A DNA stretch of 39,370 nt from an uncultured Lachnospiraceae bacterium (GTDB lineage Bacteria; Bacillota; Clostridia; Lachnospirales; Lachnospiraceae), in the NCBI GenBank assembly GCA_944380185.1, contig CALWGV010000014.1, positions 1 through 39,370 on the forward strand, in the 5' to 3' direction. Position 1 is the first letter of the stretch. Each line of letters begins with the position of its first letter. The position numbers and the translations under genes are program-made. The notes beneath the pieces were generated by a model. That model had not been told where the DNA came from. It ran no database searches and saw only the letters and a list, made by a program, of their open reading frames with translations. Shown here piece by piece: positions 16,617 to 25,811 of the stretch.

Positions 16617-18394
16617 CACGCATTCCTCCTATTCTGGATTCCCAGCTCTTCCTCAGACAACTGGGATTTGGCGATTTCCTGATAAACGGGGCAGGTCTGC
16701 ATAAGTTCATCGTGCGTGCCGATTCCCACGGCCCTGCCCTCATCCAGCACAATGATCTTGTCCGCGTTGCGGATTGTGCCGATACGCTGGGCCACGATCA
16801 ACTTCGTCGTGCCCTTAAGCTCCCGATTCAATCCTTCCCGCAGCGTCCGGTCTGTCCGGTAGTCCAGAGCAGAGAAAGAATCATCGAAAATCAGGATCTC
16901 CGGCTTTCTCGCCAGAGCCCGGGCGATGGACAGACGCTGCTTTTGTCCGCCGGACACATTGGAACCGCCCTGAGCGATAGGCGCTTCGATTCCGCCGGGC
17001 AGCTTATTGACGAACTCCTGCGCCTGCGCCAGACGCAGAGCGTCTTCCACATTCTCATCGGTTTCCTGGGCATCGCTCTCACCAAAGAGCACATTCTGGC
17101 GGATATCTCCGGCAAAGAGCACCGCCTTCTGCGTCACATAGCCCAGCCGGTTATAGAGAGCGTCAAAAGTATAGTCCTGTACATTGCGTCCGTCCACCAG
17201 CACCTCGCCGGAGGTGGCGTCATAAAAACGGGCGATGAGGCTGATCAGCGTCGTCTTGCCGCTGCCGGTAGCACCGATAAAGGCCACGGTTTCTCCCCGT
17301 TTGGCCTGAAAAGTTATATCCGAAAGCACGTCCTTGCCGGAAGAAGGATAGTGAAAGGACACATGGCGAAATTCCACCGTTCCTTTTTCCGGCCCATCGG
17401 TCTCACTGCCCGGATGGATAGACGCCTTCGTATCCAGCACTGCATTGATGCGCTGTGCGGATACCTGCGCCGCCGGTATCAGCATGATAATCATCACAAG
17501 CATCATAATCGTCATAATCACGTAGGTGGCATAGGTGCCAAACACCACAATATTACTGAAGGTAGTCAGGCGCAGAGCGCTGTCCGCCGCAGGCACGTTG
17601 TTTACAATGGACGCCCCCACCCAGTAAATCACCAGAGACAGAGTATTCATCGCCAGGGTAACCGCCGGGGTCAGAAAAGCGAAGGTCCGCTGGTTGAACA
17701 GCTGCGTCTTCATCAGGGTTTCATTTACCTTTTCAAATTTTTCGTTTTGATACGCCTCCGCATTATAAGCGTGTACCACATTGATGCCGGTCAGATTCTC
17801 TCTGGCCACCAGGTTGATGCGGTCGGTCAGCTTCTGCACTCTGCGCACCCGGGGCAGAACCACTGCAATAATCAGCACCATCATGACCAGCAGGGCAACC
17901 ACAAAGCCTGCCGTGATCACCGAGAGAGTCCAGCTCTTGTTCACAATCTTGATAATGGCCCAGACTGCCATAACCGGCGCCTTGATCAGGATCTGCAGAC
18001 CCATGGACACCAGCATCTGCACTTGAGTGATATCATTGGTCGTGCGGTTGATCAGACTGGGCACCGAAAAAGACATCATCTCCTGCTTCCCGAAATCCGC
18101 AATCCGATTAAAGACATCCTGACGCACGATATAGCCGAAGCCTGCCGCCACTCTGGCCGTCAGGAAGCCGCCCCCAATACAGAGGACGGCGCTGGCCAAT
18201 GTACACAAAAGCATCTCACCGCCTGTCTTAAGAATATCCGCCATGGTGCTCCCCGGCGTGTTGATCAGCACAGTCAAATCGCTCATATAATCCGGCAGGC
18301 GCAGATCGAAATAAACCTGTCCCAGCACAAACAGAGCACACAGTCCGGCCATCAGCCATTCCTGCTTTCTCATCTTCTTCAAAAGTTTAATCAT
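16616..18394 (-). CDS. Heterodimeric ABC exporter subunit with degenerate Walker B and canonical signature
   Basis: 592 residues: a membrane domain (about 15-315) followed by an ATPase domain. Walker A is GATGSGKT (374-381), the signature VSGGQKQR (480-487) is canonical, but the residue after the Walker B Asp is Asp505 (ILIFDDSFSALD) where active ATPases have Glu. It resembles MdlA/YfiB/LmrC. The degenerate Walker B here would meet the altered signature of the partner to form the noncatalytic site; this subunit's intact signature would serve the partner's active site. The start is preceded by GGAGG at five to six bases. It is the first gene of a two-gene operon, 194 bases after ftsH. No clear promoter was found in that gap. 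Confidence 0.93.
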   Translation of the reverse strand: MIKLLKKMRKQEWLMAGLCALFVLGQVYFDLRLPDYMSDLTVLINTPGSTMADILKTGGEMLLCTLASAVLCIGGGFLTARVAAGFGYIVRQDVFNRIADFGKQEMMSFSVPSLINRTTNDITQVQMLVSMGLQILIKAPVMAVWAIIKIVNKSWTLSVITAGFVVALLVMMVLIIAVVLPRVRRVQKLTDRINLVARENLTGINVVHAYNAEAYQNEKFEKVNETLMKTQLFNQRTFAFLTPAVTLAMNTLSLVIYWVGASIVNNVPAADSALRLTTFSNIVVFGTYATYVIMTIMMLVMIIMLIPAAQVSAQRINAVLDTKASIHPGSETDGPEKGTVEFRHVSFHYPSSGKDVLSDITFQAKRGETVAFIGATGSGKTTLISLIARFYDATSGEVLVDGRNVQDYTFDALYNRLGYVTQKAVLFAGDIRQNVLFGESDAQETDENVEDALRLAQAQEFVNKLPGGIEAPIAQGGSNVSGGQKQRLSIARALARKPEILIFDDSFSALDYRTDRTLREGLNRELKGTTKLIVAQRIGTIRNADKIIVLDEGRAVGIGTHDELMQTCPVYQEIAKSQLSEEELGIQNRRNA

Positions 18395-18484
18395 GTCTTC
18401 CTCCCTGTCAAATTCCTTGAAAGTCCTGGATCATGCCCGTCATGTTCTGCAAAAACCCGCTGTCCGTCTCATATTTTTGGACAG

Positions 18485-18516
18485 AAAAAGGGGATGAGTT
18501 CTTTTCCCCATCCCCC
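18485..18516 (-). terminator. Rho-independent terminator after ftsH
   Basis: On the minus strand GGGGATG (18509-18515) pairs with CATCCCC (18490-18496) across a 12-base loop and is followed by TTTTTC. It lies about 75 bases after the ftsH stop. A second small hairpin GACCGT/ACGGTC occurs just before it, directly after the stop codon. Confidence 0.8.
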
Positions 18517-18588
18517 TGTTCAGCTAACGCGAAAGTCTGCCGCAAGGACAGCCTGATCGGACATCCTCATCGACCGTCTTTTATACGG

Positions 18589-20400
18589 TCATCGGTTCAA
18601 AATACTCATAAACTCCTCTCCGGTAATGGTCTCCTTCTGGTACAGATAGTTGGCCAGCTCATCGAGCTTGTCTCTGTTCTCCAGCAGGATGTTTACCGCC
18701 TTTTCATGCTGGCGCTTCACCAGCTCCACCACCAGCTGGTCAATCCGCGCCTGGGTCTCGGCCGAGCAGGCCAGGGTCGTATCTCCCCCCAGGTACTGGT
18801 TGGTCACCGTCTCCATGGCAACCATGTCAAACTCCTTGCTCATGCCGTAACGGGTAATCATGGCCCTGGCAAGCTTGGTGGCCTGCTCGATATCGTTGGA
18901 GGCACCGGTGGAAGCCGAGTTAAAGATCAGCTCCTCCGCCGCCCGTCCGCCGGTCAGCGTGGCGATCTTGTTTTCCAGCTCCGCCTGGCTCATCAGATAA
19001 TGATTGCCTTCATCCACCTGCATCGTATAGCCCAGTGCGCCGGAGGTGCGAGGCACGATGGTGATCTTCTGGACAGGAGCCGAATTGGTCTGTTTGGCCG
19101 CCACCAGAGCATGGCCAATCTCATGATAAGCCACAACCCTCTTCTCCTGGTCGGTGAGAATGGCGTTCTTCTTCTGGTAACCGGCGATTACCACCTCGAT
19201 GCTCTCCTCCAGGTCCGCCTGGGTCACATAGCTGCGGTTATCCCTGACAGCACGCAGGGCGGCCTCGTTGATGATATTGGCCAGCTCTGCGCCCGACGCG
19301 CCAGATGCCATGCGGGCAATCTTTTCAAAATCCACGTTCTCGCCCAGCTTGATCTTTTTGGCATGAACCCTCAGGATTGCCTCGCGGCCCTTCAGGTCAG
19401 GCAGCTCCACCGGAACCCGGCGGTCGAAACGTCCGGGACGTGTGAGGGCAGGATCCAGGGATTCCGGCCGGTTGGTCGCAGCCAGAATGATAACGCCTGT
19501 GTTTTCTTCAAATCCATCCATCTCAGTGAGCAGCTGGTTCAAGGTCTGCTCCCTCTCGTCGTTTCCGCCGATGCGGCCGTCTCTCTTCTGACCGATGGCG
19601 TCGATCTCATCGATAAAGACGATGCAGGGAGCCTTCTCCTTGGCCTGCTTGAACAGGTCGCGGACCTTGGACGCGCCCATGCCGACGAACATTTCCACGA
19701 ATTCCGAGCCGGACATGGAGAAGAAGGGTACATTGGCCTCGCCTGCCACAGCCTTGGCCAGCATCGTCTTGCCGGTGCCCGGAGGGCCTACAAGCAGGAT
19801 GCCCTTGGGCATCGAAGCGCCGATTTCTTTATACTTCTGCGGGTTGTGCAGGTATTCCACTATCTCTGACAGGTTTTCCTTGGCCTCATCCTCTCCCGCC
19901 ACATCGGAAAATTTGATGCCCTCCGACGATTTGACATAGATCTTGGCGTTGCTCTTGCCAAAACTCATCGCATTGGGGCCGCCGGCACTCTTCATCAGTT
20001 TCCGGCTCATCAGCTCTCCCAGGCCCACAAAGATCAGGATCGGCAGAATCCAGGTGAGCAGGAAAGTCAGAATAGGCGAGGCCTGCTCAATGATCTGTCC
20101 GGAGAACACCGCCCCCGCCTCATGCAGGCGGTCCGCAATGTCCGGGTCCGGGATAATGCCGGTCTGGTAGATCGTCGTATTATCCTTGTCGGTAAAAAGA
20201 ATCGAGTTCTCCTCCTCATTATACTGCACCTGACCGATATCCTTTTCCTCGATCATCGTCATAAATGTTCCATAATCCGTCTCCACAATCCTCTGCTGCG
20301 ACACCCAAGGCATCAGCAGGAAATTGAACACAATCAGGACGATCAGAACGATCGAATAGTAATAAATCAATGGTTTCTTAGGCTTTTTTACTTCCTGCAT
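18589..20400 (-). CDS. ftsH: ATP-dependent zinc metalloprotease FtsH
   Basis: 603 residues. FtsH is a membrane-anchored hexameric AAA+ protease that degrades misfolded membrane proteins and some regulators. Two N-terminal membrane helices (about 11-30 and 108-128) flank a small external domain. The AAA module has Walker A GPPGTGKT (205-212), Walker B IVFIDEID (about 260-267) and the second region of homology ending in RPGRFDRR. The zinc-binding motif is HEIGH (426-430), a conservative variant of HEAGH that keeps both His and the catalytic Glu. GGGAGG lies about twelve bases upstream, inside the end of the preceding gene, so translation is probably coupled to it. The C-terminal tail is short. 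Confidence 0.96.
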   Translation of the reverse strand: MQEVKKPKKPLIYYYSIVLIVLIVFNFLLMPWVSQQRIVETDYGTFMTMIEEKDIGQVQYNEEENSILFTDKDNTTIYQTGIIPDPDIADRLHEAGAVFSGQIIEQASPILTFLLTWILPILIFVGLGELMSRKLMKSAGGPNAMSFGKSNAKIYVKSSEGIKFSDVAGEDEAKENLSEIVEYLHNPQKYKEIGASMPKGILLVGPPGTGKTMLAKAVAGEANVPFFSMSGSEFVEMFVGMGASKVRDLFKQAKEKAPCIVFIDEIDAIGQKRDGRIGGNDEREQTLNQLLTEMDGFEENTGVIILAATNRPESLDPALTRPGRFDRRVPVELPDLKGREAILRVHAKKIKLGENVDFEKIARMASGASGAELANIINEAALRAVRDNRSYVTQADLEESIEVVIAGYQKKNAILTDQEKRVVAYHEIGHALVAAKQTNSAPVQKITIVPRTSGALGYTMQVDEGNHYLMSQAELENKIATLTGGRAAEELIFNSASTGASNDIEQATKLARAMITRYGMSKEFDMVAMETVTNQYLGGDTTLACSAETQARIDQLVVELVKRQHEKAVNILLENRDKLDELANYLYQKETITGEEFMSILNR

Positions 20401-20401
20401 A

Positions 20402-20941
20402 TTATAAAGTTACCTCCCTTCCGGTTCTATCGTCTTTGCTTTTTCTCTCCGACTCTTTTTCTGGTTCCTTTGCCGGTTTAACTTCTGATTTGCTCTCCGG
20501 CCTTTCCGAAAACTTCTCATCCAGTTCAATCTGCTTGTAAAGAGCAGCCAGAGATGCTACCAGCGCATGGCGCATCGTCTGCGTGGCAAAATCGATGGCG
20601 TATTCCGCATACAGCAGACTGGCTTCGGTCTCGTCCTCTCCATCCCGGTTCATCTCGGAATGCAGATCCTTCGCTATCTGGTCTCTGAGCAGTCCCTCCG
20701 TCTCCTTCGCATAGGACAGCTGCGCATCTGCAAGCTTGGCAACTGCCGGAGAACGGCTCTGCTTCACCCTCTCGCTAAGCAGAAGCTTTGCCTCTGTGTA
20801 CTCCTCTTCCACCCGGGCAATCTCTCTGTGTATCGTCTCCTTGTCACCGCTTCCGCAGGCACGCAGATGCGCCACCATCCGGGCATACTGCTGTTCCAGC
20901 TCACCCAGCTTGACCGCAAAGATTTCTTCATTCAGTCTCAT
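20402..20941 (-). CDS. Uncharacterised helical protein co-transcribed with ftsH
   Basis: 179 residues, no signal peptide and no membrane helix. Residues 1-75 and 85-140 are strongly helical and charged, with several Glu/Lys heptad-like runs and one Cys; the last ~35 residues are a Lys/Glu/Ser-rich tail. I recognise no family. The stop codon is one base before the ftsH start, and the ftsH ribosome binding site is inside this gene, so the two proteins are almost certainly made together. The start has AAGGAG nine bases upstream. It could be a cytoplasmic adaptor or substrate of FtsH, but only position supports this. Confidence 0.8.
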   Translation of the reverse strand: MRLNEEIFAVKLGELEQQYARMVAHLRACGSGDKETIHREIARVEEEYTEAKLLLSERVKQSRSPAVAKLADAQLSYAKETEGLLRDQIAKDLHSEMNRDGEDETEASLLYAEYAIDFATQTMRHALVASLAALYKQIELDEKFSERPESKSEVKPAKEPEKESERKSKDDRTGREVTL

Positions 20942-20983
20942 CTTCTTCTGCTCCTTTCCGGATTATCGCACCTCCTGTATTTT

Positions 20984-20992
20984 GTTATACCA
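20984..20992 (-). promoter_or_regulatory. Extended -10 promoter of the ftsH operon
   Basis: On the minus strand TGGTATAAC forms an extended -10 element about 45 bases before the first start codon. The hexamer 17 bases upstream (ATGGTG) is a poor -35, which extended -10 promoters tolerate. Confidence 0.45.
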
Positions 20993-21055
20993 GAAGCGGA
21001 AAAAAAACACCATTCTCAATTTTTTCGTTTTGTCTTTACAAAAAAGGCAAAATGT

Positions 21056-21108
21056 AAAAAGACTGACAATACCCTCTGCGCAAAGCGGCAAAGGCATATT
21101 GTCAGTCT
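21056..21108 (-). terminator. Rho-independent terminator after the C1-folate/TetR operon
   Basis: A perfect 12-bp stem AGACTGACAATA/TATTGTCAGTCT (21097-21108 and 21060-21071 on the minus strand) is followed by TTTTT. It begins 22 bases after the TetR stop codon and so ends the fhs-fchA-folD-tetR unit. Confidence 0.88.
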
Positions 21109-21129
21109 GTACCATTGACGGTATTCTAT

Positions 21130-21717
21130 TCAGGGCTGCTGATCTGCCCGGTCCTGCTTTTTTTCCATGTCTTTTGCATGGGGAATCTCCCGGGTCAAAA
21201 TCTGATAGAGCTGTGCGGACAATCTTTCCGTGTCCACCTGGGGCATCCCCCCGTACTTCAGCAGGACGCCCAGCATTCCGCAGGCAATAAAGCGGAGGGT
21301 AATTTCCATATTGCTGAAATTTACCGTCAGATTCGGATTCTTGTATCTGGCCAGCTCCCGCAGATAGGTCTCAACCGCATCGATCATCAAAAGCTCCATC
21401 TCTTTGCGCCGCTGAGATTCCATCAATTTATTCATCATCGGATAGCTGTCCACCGTGGACGATACAAAAATGCGAACCGCCTCCTGCGGCCCTTCCGCCT
21501 CCAAAGTCCTTTCCACCAGCCGTTTCGTAACCTGGCGGAAGGACCATTCCAGCACATCCATAATGTCCTGAAAATGGTAGTAAAAGGTCTGGCGGGAAAT
21601 GTGACACTCCTCGATCAAGGCCTTGACGGTAATCTTGTCCACATTTCCCTTTTTGATCATCTGCATATACGTTGCAGCAATTGTACTCTTCATGTCAGCC
21701 GGCATATTATCCCTCAT
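21130..21717 (-). CDS. TetR/AcrR-family transcriptional regulator
   Basis: 195 residues. The N-terminal helix-turn-helix is typical of TetR: ITVKALIEECHISRQTFYYHF (about 30-50) with the usual recognition-helix ending TFYYHF. The C-terminal ligand domain is not close to a family whose effector I know; it resembles the DhaS-like branch. The start at 21715-21717 overlaps the folD stop by ATGA. A second ATG at 21703-21705, preceded by GAGGG, is equally possible and would shorten the protein by four residues. As the last gene in the C1-folate operon it may regulate that operon. The palindrome at the fhs -35 box is a candidate operator, but this is inference. Confidence 0.88.
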   Translation of the reverse strand: MRDNMPADMKSTIAATYMQMIKKGNVDKITVKALIEECHISRQTFYYHFQDIMDVLEWSFRQVTKRLVERTLEAEGPQEAVRIFVSSTVDSYPMMNKLMESQRRKEMELLMIDAVETYLRELARYKNPNLTVNFSNMEITLRFIACGMLGVLLKYGGMPQVDTERLSAQLYQILTREIPHAKDMEKKQDRADQQP

Positions 21718-22580
21718 TCTGTCTTTCTGTCTGTTTCCTGCCTCTCCGCCGCAGCCGCCACGTGGCTCATCAGCACTGCCGTAGTCACCGAGCCGATGCC
21801 CCCCGGCACCGGGGTGACCGCCTCTGTAAGCTCCTCTGCCTCCTTCGTCAGCACATCGCCGCACATTTTCCCTTCTCCATCAAAATGGATGCCCACATCC
21901 AGCACAATCTGGCCAGGCCGAAAATATTGCCGGCCAAACATGCCCCTCTGTCCGGCCGCTGCTATGACGATATCTCCCTCTCTGACCCGGGCGGGAAGAT
22001 CCTCTGTCTTCGTGTGACAGATGGTCACCGTGGCATTCTGCCCCAGCAAAAGCATGGCCACAGGACGGCCCACCACCAGACTGCGGCCTACGACCACCGC
22101 CCTTTTGCCCCGGCAGTCCACCCCGTAATGGCGCAGCACCTCCATGCAAGCCTGGGCAGTACAGGGCGGAAACCCCAGCGCTTTGCCGGCAAACACGCCG
22201 GCCAGAGACAGATCCGTCACACCGTCCACATCCTTCTGCGCGGGAATACGCCCTACCAGCCGCTCCTCATCCATATGGCGGGGAAGGGGCCGCAAGAGAA
22301 GTATCCCATGGATAGCCGGATCCTCCCCGGCCATATCGATGGTCTCCTCCACATCGCGCTCGGAGGCATCCGCCGGAAGACAAAACCGAAACACCGCAAT
22401 ACCCAGAGCCTCCGCCCGGCGGCAGGCCCCGTTCTCATAGGAGATATCGTCGGGCTTTTCGCCCACCCGGATGATAGCCAGAGCAGGATGTATTCCTCTC
22501 TTCTTCAGTGTCTCCACCTTCAAAGCCGTATCTTTATTGAGTGCGGATGCCACAGGTCCGCCCTTCCATATCTGCGCCAT
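21714..22580 (-). CDS. folD: Methylene-tetrahydrofolate dehydrogenase, FolD family, cyclohydrolase site missing
   Basis: 288 residues. It aligns along its whole length with bifunctional FolD: substrate region around Tyr48, the PLP loop (98-100), KDVDG (116-120), the dinucleotide-binding VVGRSLVVGRP and the C-terminal TPVPGGIGSVT. The catalytic motif Y-x3-K, needed for cyclohydrolase activity, reads Tyr48-Glu-Asn-Gly-Ala52, so the Lys is absent. The Gln of the usual VQLPLP segment is also replaced (LLRPLP). The protein is therefore probably a dehydrogenase only, leaving the cyclohydrolase step to FchA encoded just upstream. Monofunctional methylene-THF dehydrogenases are known from acetogens such as Blautia producta. 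The start follows GGAGG. Confidence 0.92.
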   Translation of the reverse strand: MAQIWKGGPVASALNKDTALKVETLKKRGIHPALAIIRVGEKPDDISYENGACRRAEALGIAVFRFCLPADASERDVEETIDMAGEDPAIHGILLLRPLPRHMDEERLVGRIPAQKDVDGVTDLSLAGVFAGKALGFPPCTAQACMEVLRHYGVDCRGKRAVVVGRSLVVGRPVAMLLLGQNATVTICHTKTEDLPARVREGDIVIAAAGQRGMFGRQYFRPGQIVLDVGIHFDGEGKMCGDVLTKEAEELTEAVTPVPGGIGSVTTAVLMSHVAAAAERQETDRKTE

Positions 22581-22654
22581 TTCGTCCTCCTTCTCCTCTT
22601 TTTTCGTTTGCGCGTCGCCGAAATTCGTCTTGCTGTCCTTCTGCCGCCAAAGCA

Positions 22655-23314
22655 TCAGCCCAGTCTCTCCACCGCCCGCTGATAGATCTCGTCTGCCCGC
22701 GCGCTGCCCGCACGGATCCTCTCTTCCATACGTCCAATAATTTTCTGTGCTTTCTGCCGATCCGAAAGAGAAGCAGCGTTGATTCGGATATTCAGGGAGG
22801 CGGCCTTCAGAGCACTTCCGGCCAGGAGGGCAGCGGCAGCCGCATCGCTCAGAGCCATAACGGAACCCTTTTCTTCATAGATCGCGATAAGATCCAAAGC
22901 CTCCAGACAGCACTCCATGATCTCCTCCGGCACACCGCACGCCTCCAAAAGCGCCGCCTGCAGCTGAATGTTCTTTGCCGCCTTTTCCTCCGGCGTCCCC
23001 GAAGGCAGACGATAGGCCGCAGCCAACGGCGCGAAGCAGACTGCATCGGCCTCGATCAGCTTTAAAAAACGTTCTCTGAGCTCCTCCGCCCGCCCATTGC
23101 AGTCGATGATCTCCTCTTCCACAGCGGCATATTTTTTCTTGCCCACGGTCAGATTGCCCACCATATTGCCCAGAGCCACGGCAAGCCCGCCGACTAAAGC
23201 GCTGGCGCCTCCTCCTCCCGGCACCGGCTCACGGCTGGCCAGCACGCGGCAGAATTCCTCGCAGGATAGTCCGGCAAAATTAATTTCTTCCTTCGTCTCT
23301 TCTGTCTGTCCCAT
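22655..23314 (-). CDS. fchA: Methenyltetrahydrofolate cyclohydrolase (FchA/FTCD cyclodeaminase family)
   Basis: 219 residues, all-helical, matching the formiminotransferase-cyclodeaminase family. The hallmark PVPGGGGASALVGGLAVALG stretch near the N-terminus is present, followed by the helical Ala-rich core with SDAAAAALLAGSALKAA. In clostridia and acetogens the stand-alone protein converts methenyl-THF and formyl-THF. Its placement between fhs and folD is the classic order. The start MGQTEE follows GGGGAGA; a longer frame was not used. Because the neighbouring FolD lacks its cyclohydrolase lysine, this enzyme likely carries that step alone. Confidence 0.93.
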   Translation of the reverse strand: MGQTEETKEEINFAGLSCEEFCRVLASREPVPGGGGASALVGGLAVALGNMVGNLTVGKKKYAAVEEEIIDCNGRAEELRERFLKLIEADAVCFAPLAAAYRLPSGTPEEKAAKNIQLQAALLEACGVPEEIMECCLEALDLIAIYEEKGSVMALSDAAAAALLAGSALKAASLNIRINAASLSDRQKAQKIIGRMEERIRAGSARADEIYQRAVERLG

Positions 23315-23360
23315 GTTCTCTCCCCATTTCCTTTCTCCCGGGTGATCTGCAGCCGGCCTG

Positions 23361-25034
23361 TCAGAACAAGCCGCTGATCCGTCCATCCTCATCCACATCG
23401 ATCTTTTCGGCCGCCGGCACCTTGGGAAGACCCGGCATCGTCATAATATCGCCGGTGAGTGCGACGATAAAGCCCGCCCCGGCAGAGATCTTCAGATTGC
23501 GCACGGTAATCTTAAACCCTCTGGGCGCTCCCAGAAGAGAGGCGCTGTCAGAAAAACTGTACTGAGTCTTGGCCACACAGATCGGGCACTTGTCAAAGCC
23601 CAGGGCAGTGAGTTTAGCCGCCTGTTTTTTCGCCGCAGGCGTCAGAACTACCCCCTCCCCGTGATAGATCTTCTTTGTGATCGCCTCCAGCTTTTCCTCG
23701 ATGGGCAAGTCCAAATCGTAACAGTAGCGGAAATCCGAGGGCTCCTCGCACAGGCGCACCACCTCTTCGGCCAGGCGCACGCCTCCTTCGCCGCCCTTTG
23801 CCCACACCTCGGACAGAGCGACATTCACTCCCAGCTGGCGGCACTTCTCCTCCACCAGTTTAAGCTCCGCCTCCGTGTCCGTGGGGAAGGCATTGATAGC
23901 CACCACGCAGGGCAGATGGTAGACGTCGCGGATGTTGGAAACATGCTGCAGAAGATTGGGCAGTCCCTTCTCCAGAGCCTCCAGATTCTCCTCTGCAAGC
24001 TCAGTCTTGGGCACTCCGCCGTGGAGCTTCAGCGCACGGACCGTAGCCACTACCACCACGGCCGACGGCTTGAGTCCGGCCATCCGGCACTTGATGTCCA
24101 GGAATTTCTCTGCCCCCAGGTCTGCGCCAAACCCCGCCTCCGTCACCACATAGTCTCCCAGCTTCAGCGCCATCTTGGTAGCCATCACCGAATTGCAGCC
24201 GTGGGCAATATTGGCAAAGGGACCGCCGTGGACGATAGCCGGAGTATGCTCCAGGGTCTGCACCAGGTTGGGTTTTAATGCGTCCTTCAAAAGGGCAGCC
24301 ATGGCGCCTGCCGCCTTCAGGTCTCCCGCCGTCACCGGTTCGTCATCATAGGTATATCCCACAATAATCCGGGAGAGCCTCTCCTTCAGATCCGTAATAT
24401 CCGAAGCCAGACACAGCACAGCCATGACCTCCGAGGCCACTGTAATATCATAGCCGTCCTCCCGGGGCACGCCGTTGACCCTGCCGCCCAGGCCGTCGGT
24501 GATAAAGCGCAGCTGCCGGTCATTCATGTCCACACAGCGCTTCCAGGTGATCCGCCGGGGATCGATATTCAGACGATTGCCCTGATAGATATGATTATCG
24601 AGCATAGCCGCCAGCAAGTTGTTCGCCGCACCGATGGCGTGCATATCCCCGGTGAAATGGAGATTGATATCCTCCATCGGCACCACCTGGGCATAGCCGC
24701 CGCCGGCAGCCCCGCCCTTGATGCCGAACACCGGGCCCAAGGACGGTTCGCGGAGAGCTACCATCACTTTTTTTCCAATACGCCGCATGCCGTCCGCCAA
24801 CCCTACAGTGGTCGTAGTTTTTCCCTCGCCCGCCGGCGTTGGGGTGATCGCCGTCACCAGGATCAGCTTGCCGTCAGGAGCCTTGCTCTCCTTTAACAGA
24901 CGATAATCAATCTTCGCCTTATACCTGCCATAATGCTCCAGATATTCCTCGGCAATCCCCGCCTCCTCAGCCACCTGGCTGATCGGCTCCATCACTGTCT
25001 CCTGCGCAATCTCGATGTCTGACTTATATCCCAT
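23361..25034 (-). CDS. fhs: Formate-tetrahydrofolate ligase
   Basis: 557 residues, the usual length for the family. It makes 10-formyl-THF from formate, THF and ATP, the entry step of C1 folate metabolism and of the methyl branch of the Wood-Ljungdahl pathway. The P-loop region is [17 protein letters not shown] (about 67-83), and the family phrases [35 protein letters not shown] and a C-terminal [11 protein letters not shown] are present. GGAGG lies just upstream of the ATG. It heads the operon fhs-fchA-folD-tetR, with 46 bases to fchA. The genes for later steps (metF, CO dehydrogenase) are not in the window, so acetogenesis is not shown. Confidence 0.97.
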   Translation of the reverse strand: MGYKSDIEIAQETVMEPISQVAEEAGIAEEYLEHYGRYKAKIDYRLLKESKAPDGKLILVTAITPTPAGEGKTTTTVGLADGMRRIGKKVMVALREPSLGPVFGIKGGAAGGGYAQVVPMEDINLHFTGDMHAIGAANNLLAAMLDNHIYQGNRLNIDPRRITWKRCVDMNDRQLRFITDGLGGRVNGVPREDGYDITVASEVMAVLCLASDITDLKERLSRIIVGYTYDDEPVTAGDLKAAGAMAALLKDALKPNLVQTLEHTPAIVHGGPFANIAHGCNSVMATKMALKLGDYVVTEAGFGADLGAEKFLDIKCRMAGLKPSAVVVVATVRALKLHGGVPKTELAEENLEALEKGLPNLLQHVSNIRDVYHLPCVVAINAFPTDTEAELKLVEEKCRQLGVNVALSEVWAKGGEGGVRLAEEVVRLCEEPSDFRYCYDLDLPIEEKLEAITKKIYHGEGVVLTPAAKKQAAKLTALGFDKCPICVAKTQYSFSDSASLLGAPRGFKITVRNLKISAGAGFIVALTGDIMTMPGLPKVPAAEKIDVDEDGRISGLF

Positions 25035-25090
25035 CGCGCCCTCCTTTTTCTCTTGTCTTTTGTCCTTTTTGCCCTTGGCAACTCATATTT

Positions 25091-25123
25091 ATTTTAACCT
25101 AACAGTGTCCCCTTTGCAAGGGG
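25091..25123 (-). promoter_or_regulatory. Sigma-A promoter of the fhs operon with an overlapping palindrome
   Basis: On the minus strand TTGCAA (-35, 25114-25119), 17 bases, TAAAAT (-10, 25091-25096). An inverted repeat CCCCTT/AAGGGG (25109-25114 and 25118-25123) covers the -35. That placement would suit a repressor. The predicted start is about 50 bases before fhs. Confidence 0.65.
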
Positions 25124-25158
25124 CAACCCACTGCGCGCAATGGTCTCCTCTCTCGGTC

Positions 25159-25710
25159 TCATTCCCCCTCCTTTCGGCTGTCCCGCTCGTCTAAATCCCT
25201 CTGTATTCCCTCCAGATAGTGAATCAGCGCGCCGCCCCTGCCGTGGAGCCGATAGGCGGCATCGATTTCCTCAAACCGAAACGACTTGCGCCCTCCAGCC
25301 TCCTTTCTCTCCCAGAACCGCAAAAGATGGGCGAAGGGCATATAGTATATCTCGTCCCTGCCCGTGTAATAAATCAGCAGAAAGGCAATGCCTCCCTGCT
25401 TCTCAAAATCAGCCATGAAAGACACCTGATGCTCGTGGACATTCTGCAGAGGGAAGGTATCCTCATGACATTCCTTGGCATCAAAACACACCGGGATGCC
25501 CTGAACAACCCCGATATAGTCCACCGTACTCTTCTGGTCAAAATAGGCCAGGGTAATATGTCTCTTTTCTTTATCGATCTCAATAGGGGTGATCGGGGTC
25601 GGTATCTTCTGAATCAGCGCCAGCCCGGCATCCCGATAACACTGGTTGGTCTGATTAACCAGATCTTCTAACGTTGACCCCCGCAGTCCCCTGGAATTCC
25701 ATGTGCCCAT
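25159..25710 (-). CDS. recU: Holliday junction resolvase RecU
   Basis: 183 residues. RecU cuts four-way DNA junctions in Firmicutes recombination and chromosome segregation. Family features are visible in order: NSRGLRGSTLEDLVNQTN near the N-terminus, KIPTPI, the metal-binding STVDYIGV and FDAKEC (Asp and Glu-x-Lys-like acidic triad), then FPLQNVHEHQ and FWERKEAGGRKSF. These match my memory of Bacillus subtilis RecU. The start at 25708-25710 follows GGGAGG; the longer upstream frame is not needed. In Bacillus recU sits next to a penicillin-binding protein gene; here it stands alone behind its own strong promoter. Confidence 0.92.
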   Translation of the reverse strand: MGTWNSRGLRGSTLEDLVNQTNQCYRDAGLALIQKIPTPITPIEIDKEKRHITLAYFDQKSTVDYIGVVQGIPVCFDAKECHEDTFPLQNVHEHQVSFMADFEKQGGIAFLLIYYTGRDEIYYMPFAHLLRFWERKEAGGRKSFRFEEIDAAYRLHGRGGALIHYLEGIQRDLDERDSRKEGE

Positions 25711-25740
25711 GCAAGCCTTCCTCCCTTTTTGTCGATTATC

Positions 25741-25769
25741 ATTATATCGCGCGCCAGGGGGAATGTAAA
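25741..25769 (-). promoter_or_regulatory. Near-consensus sigma-A promoter of recU
   Basis: On the minus strand -35 TTTACA (25764-25769), 17 bases, -10 TATAAT (25741-25746). The predicted start is near 25734, about 24 bases before the recU start codon. Confidence 0.85.
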
Positions 25770-25811
25770 CTTTATCGGGCGGAAAAATCCAAACGAAAAA
25801 TCCGAAATGAA

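Noticed and set aside
16496-18556. 686-codon open frame on the plus strand opposite the ABC exporter genes
   Set aside because: It is His/Gln/Arg-rich and lies antisense to well-supported genes; such frames arise from codon bias on the other strand.
19111-19125. HEIGH in FtsH as a damaged zinc site
   Set aside because: Both histidines and the Glu of HExxH are present; Ala to Ile is conservative and the rest of the protein is intact.
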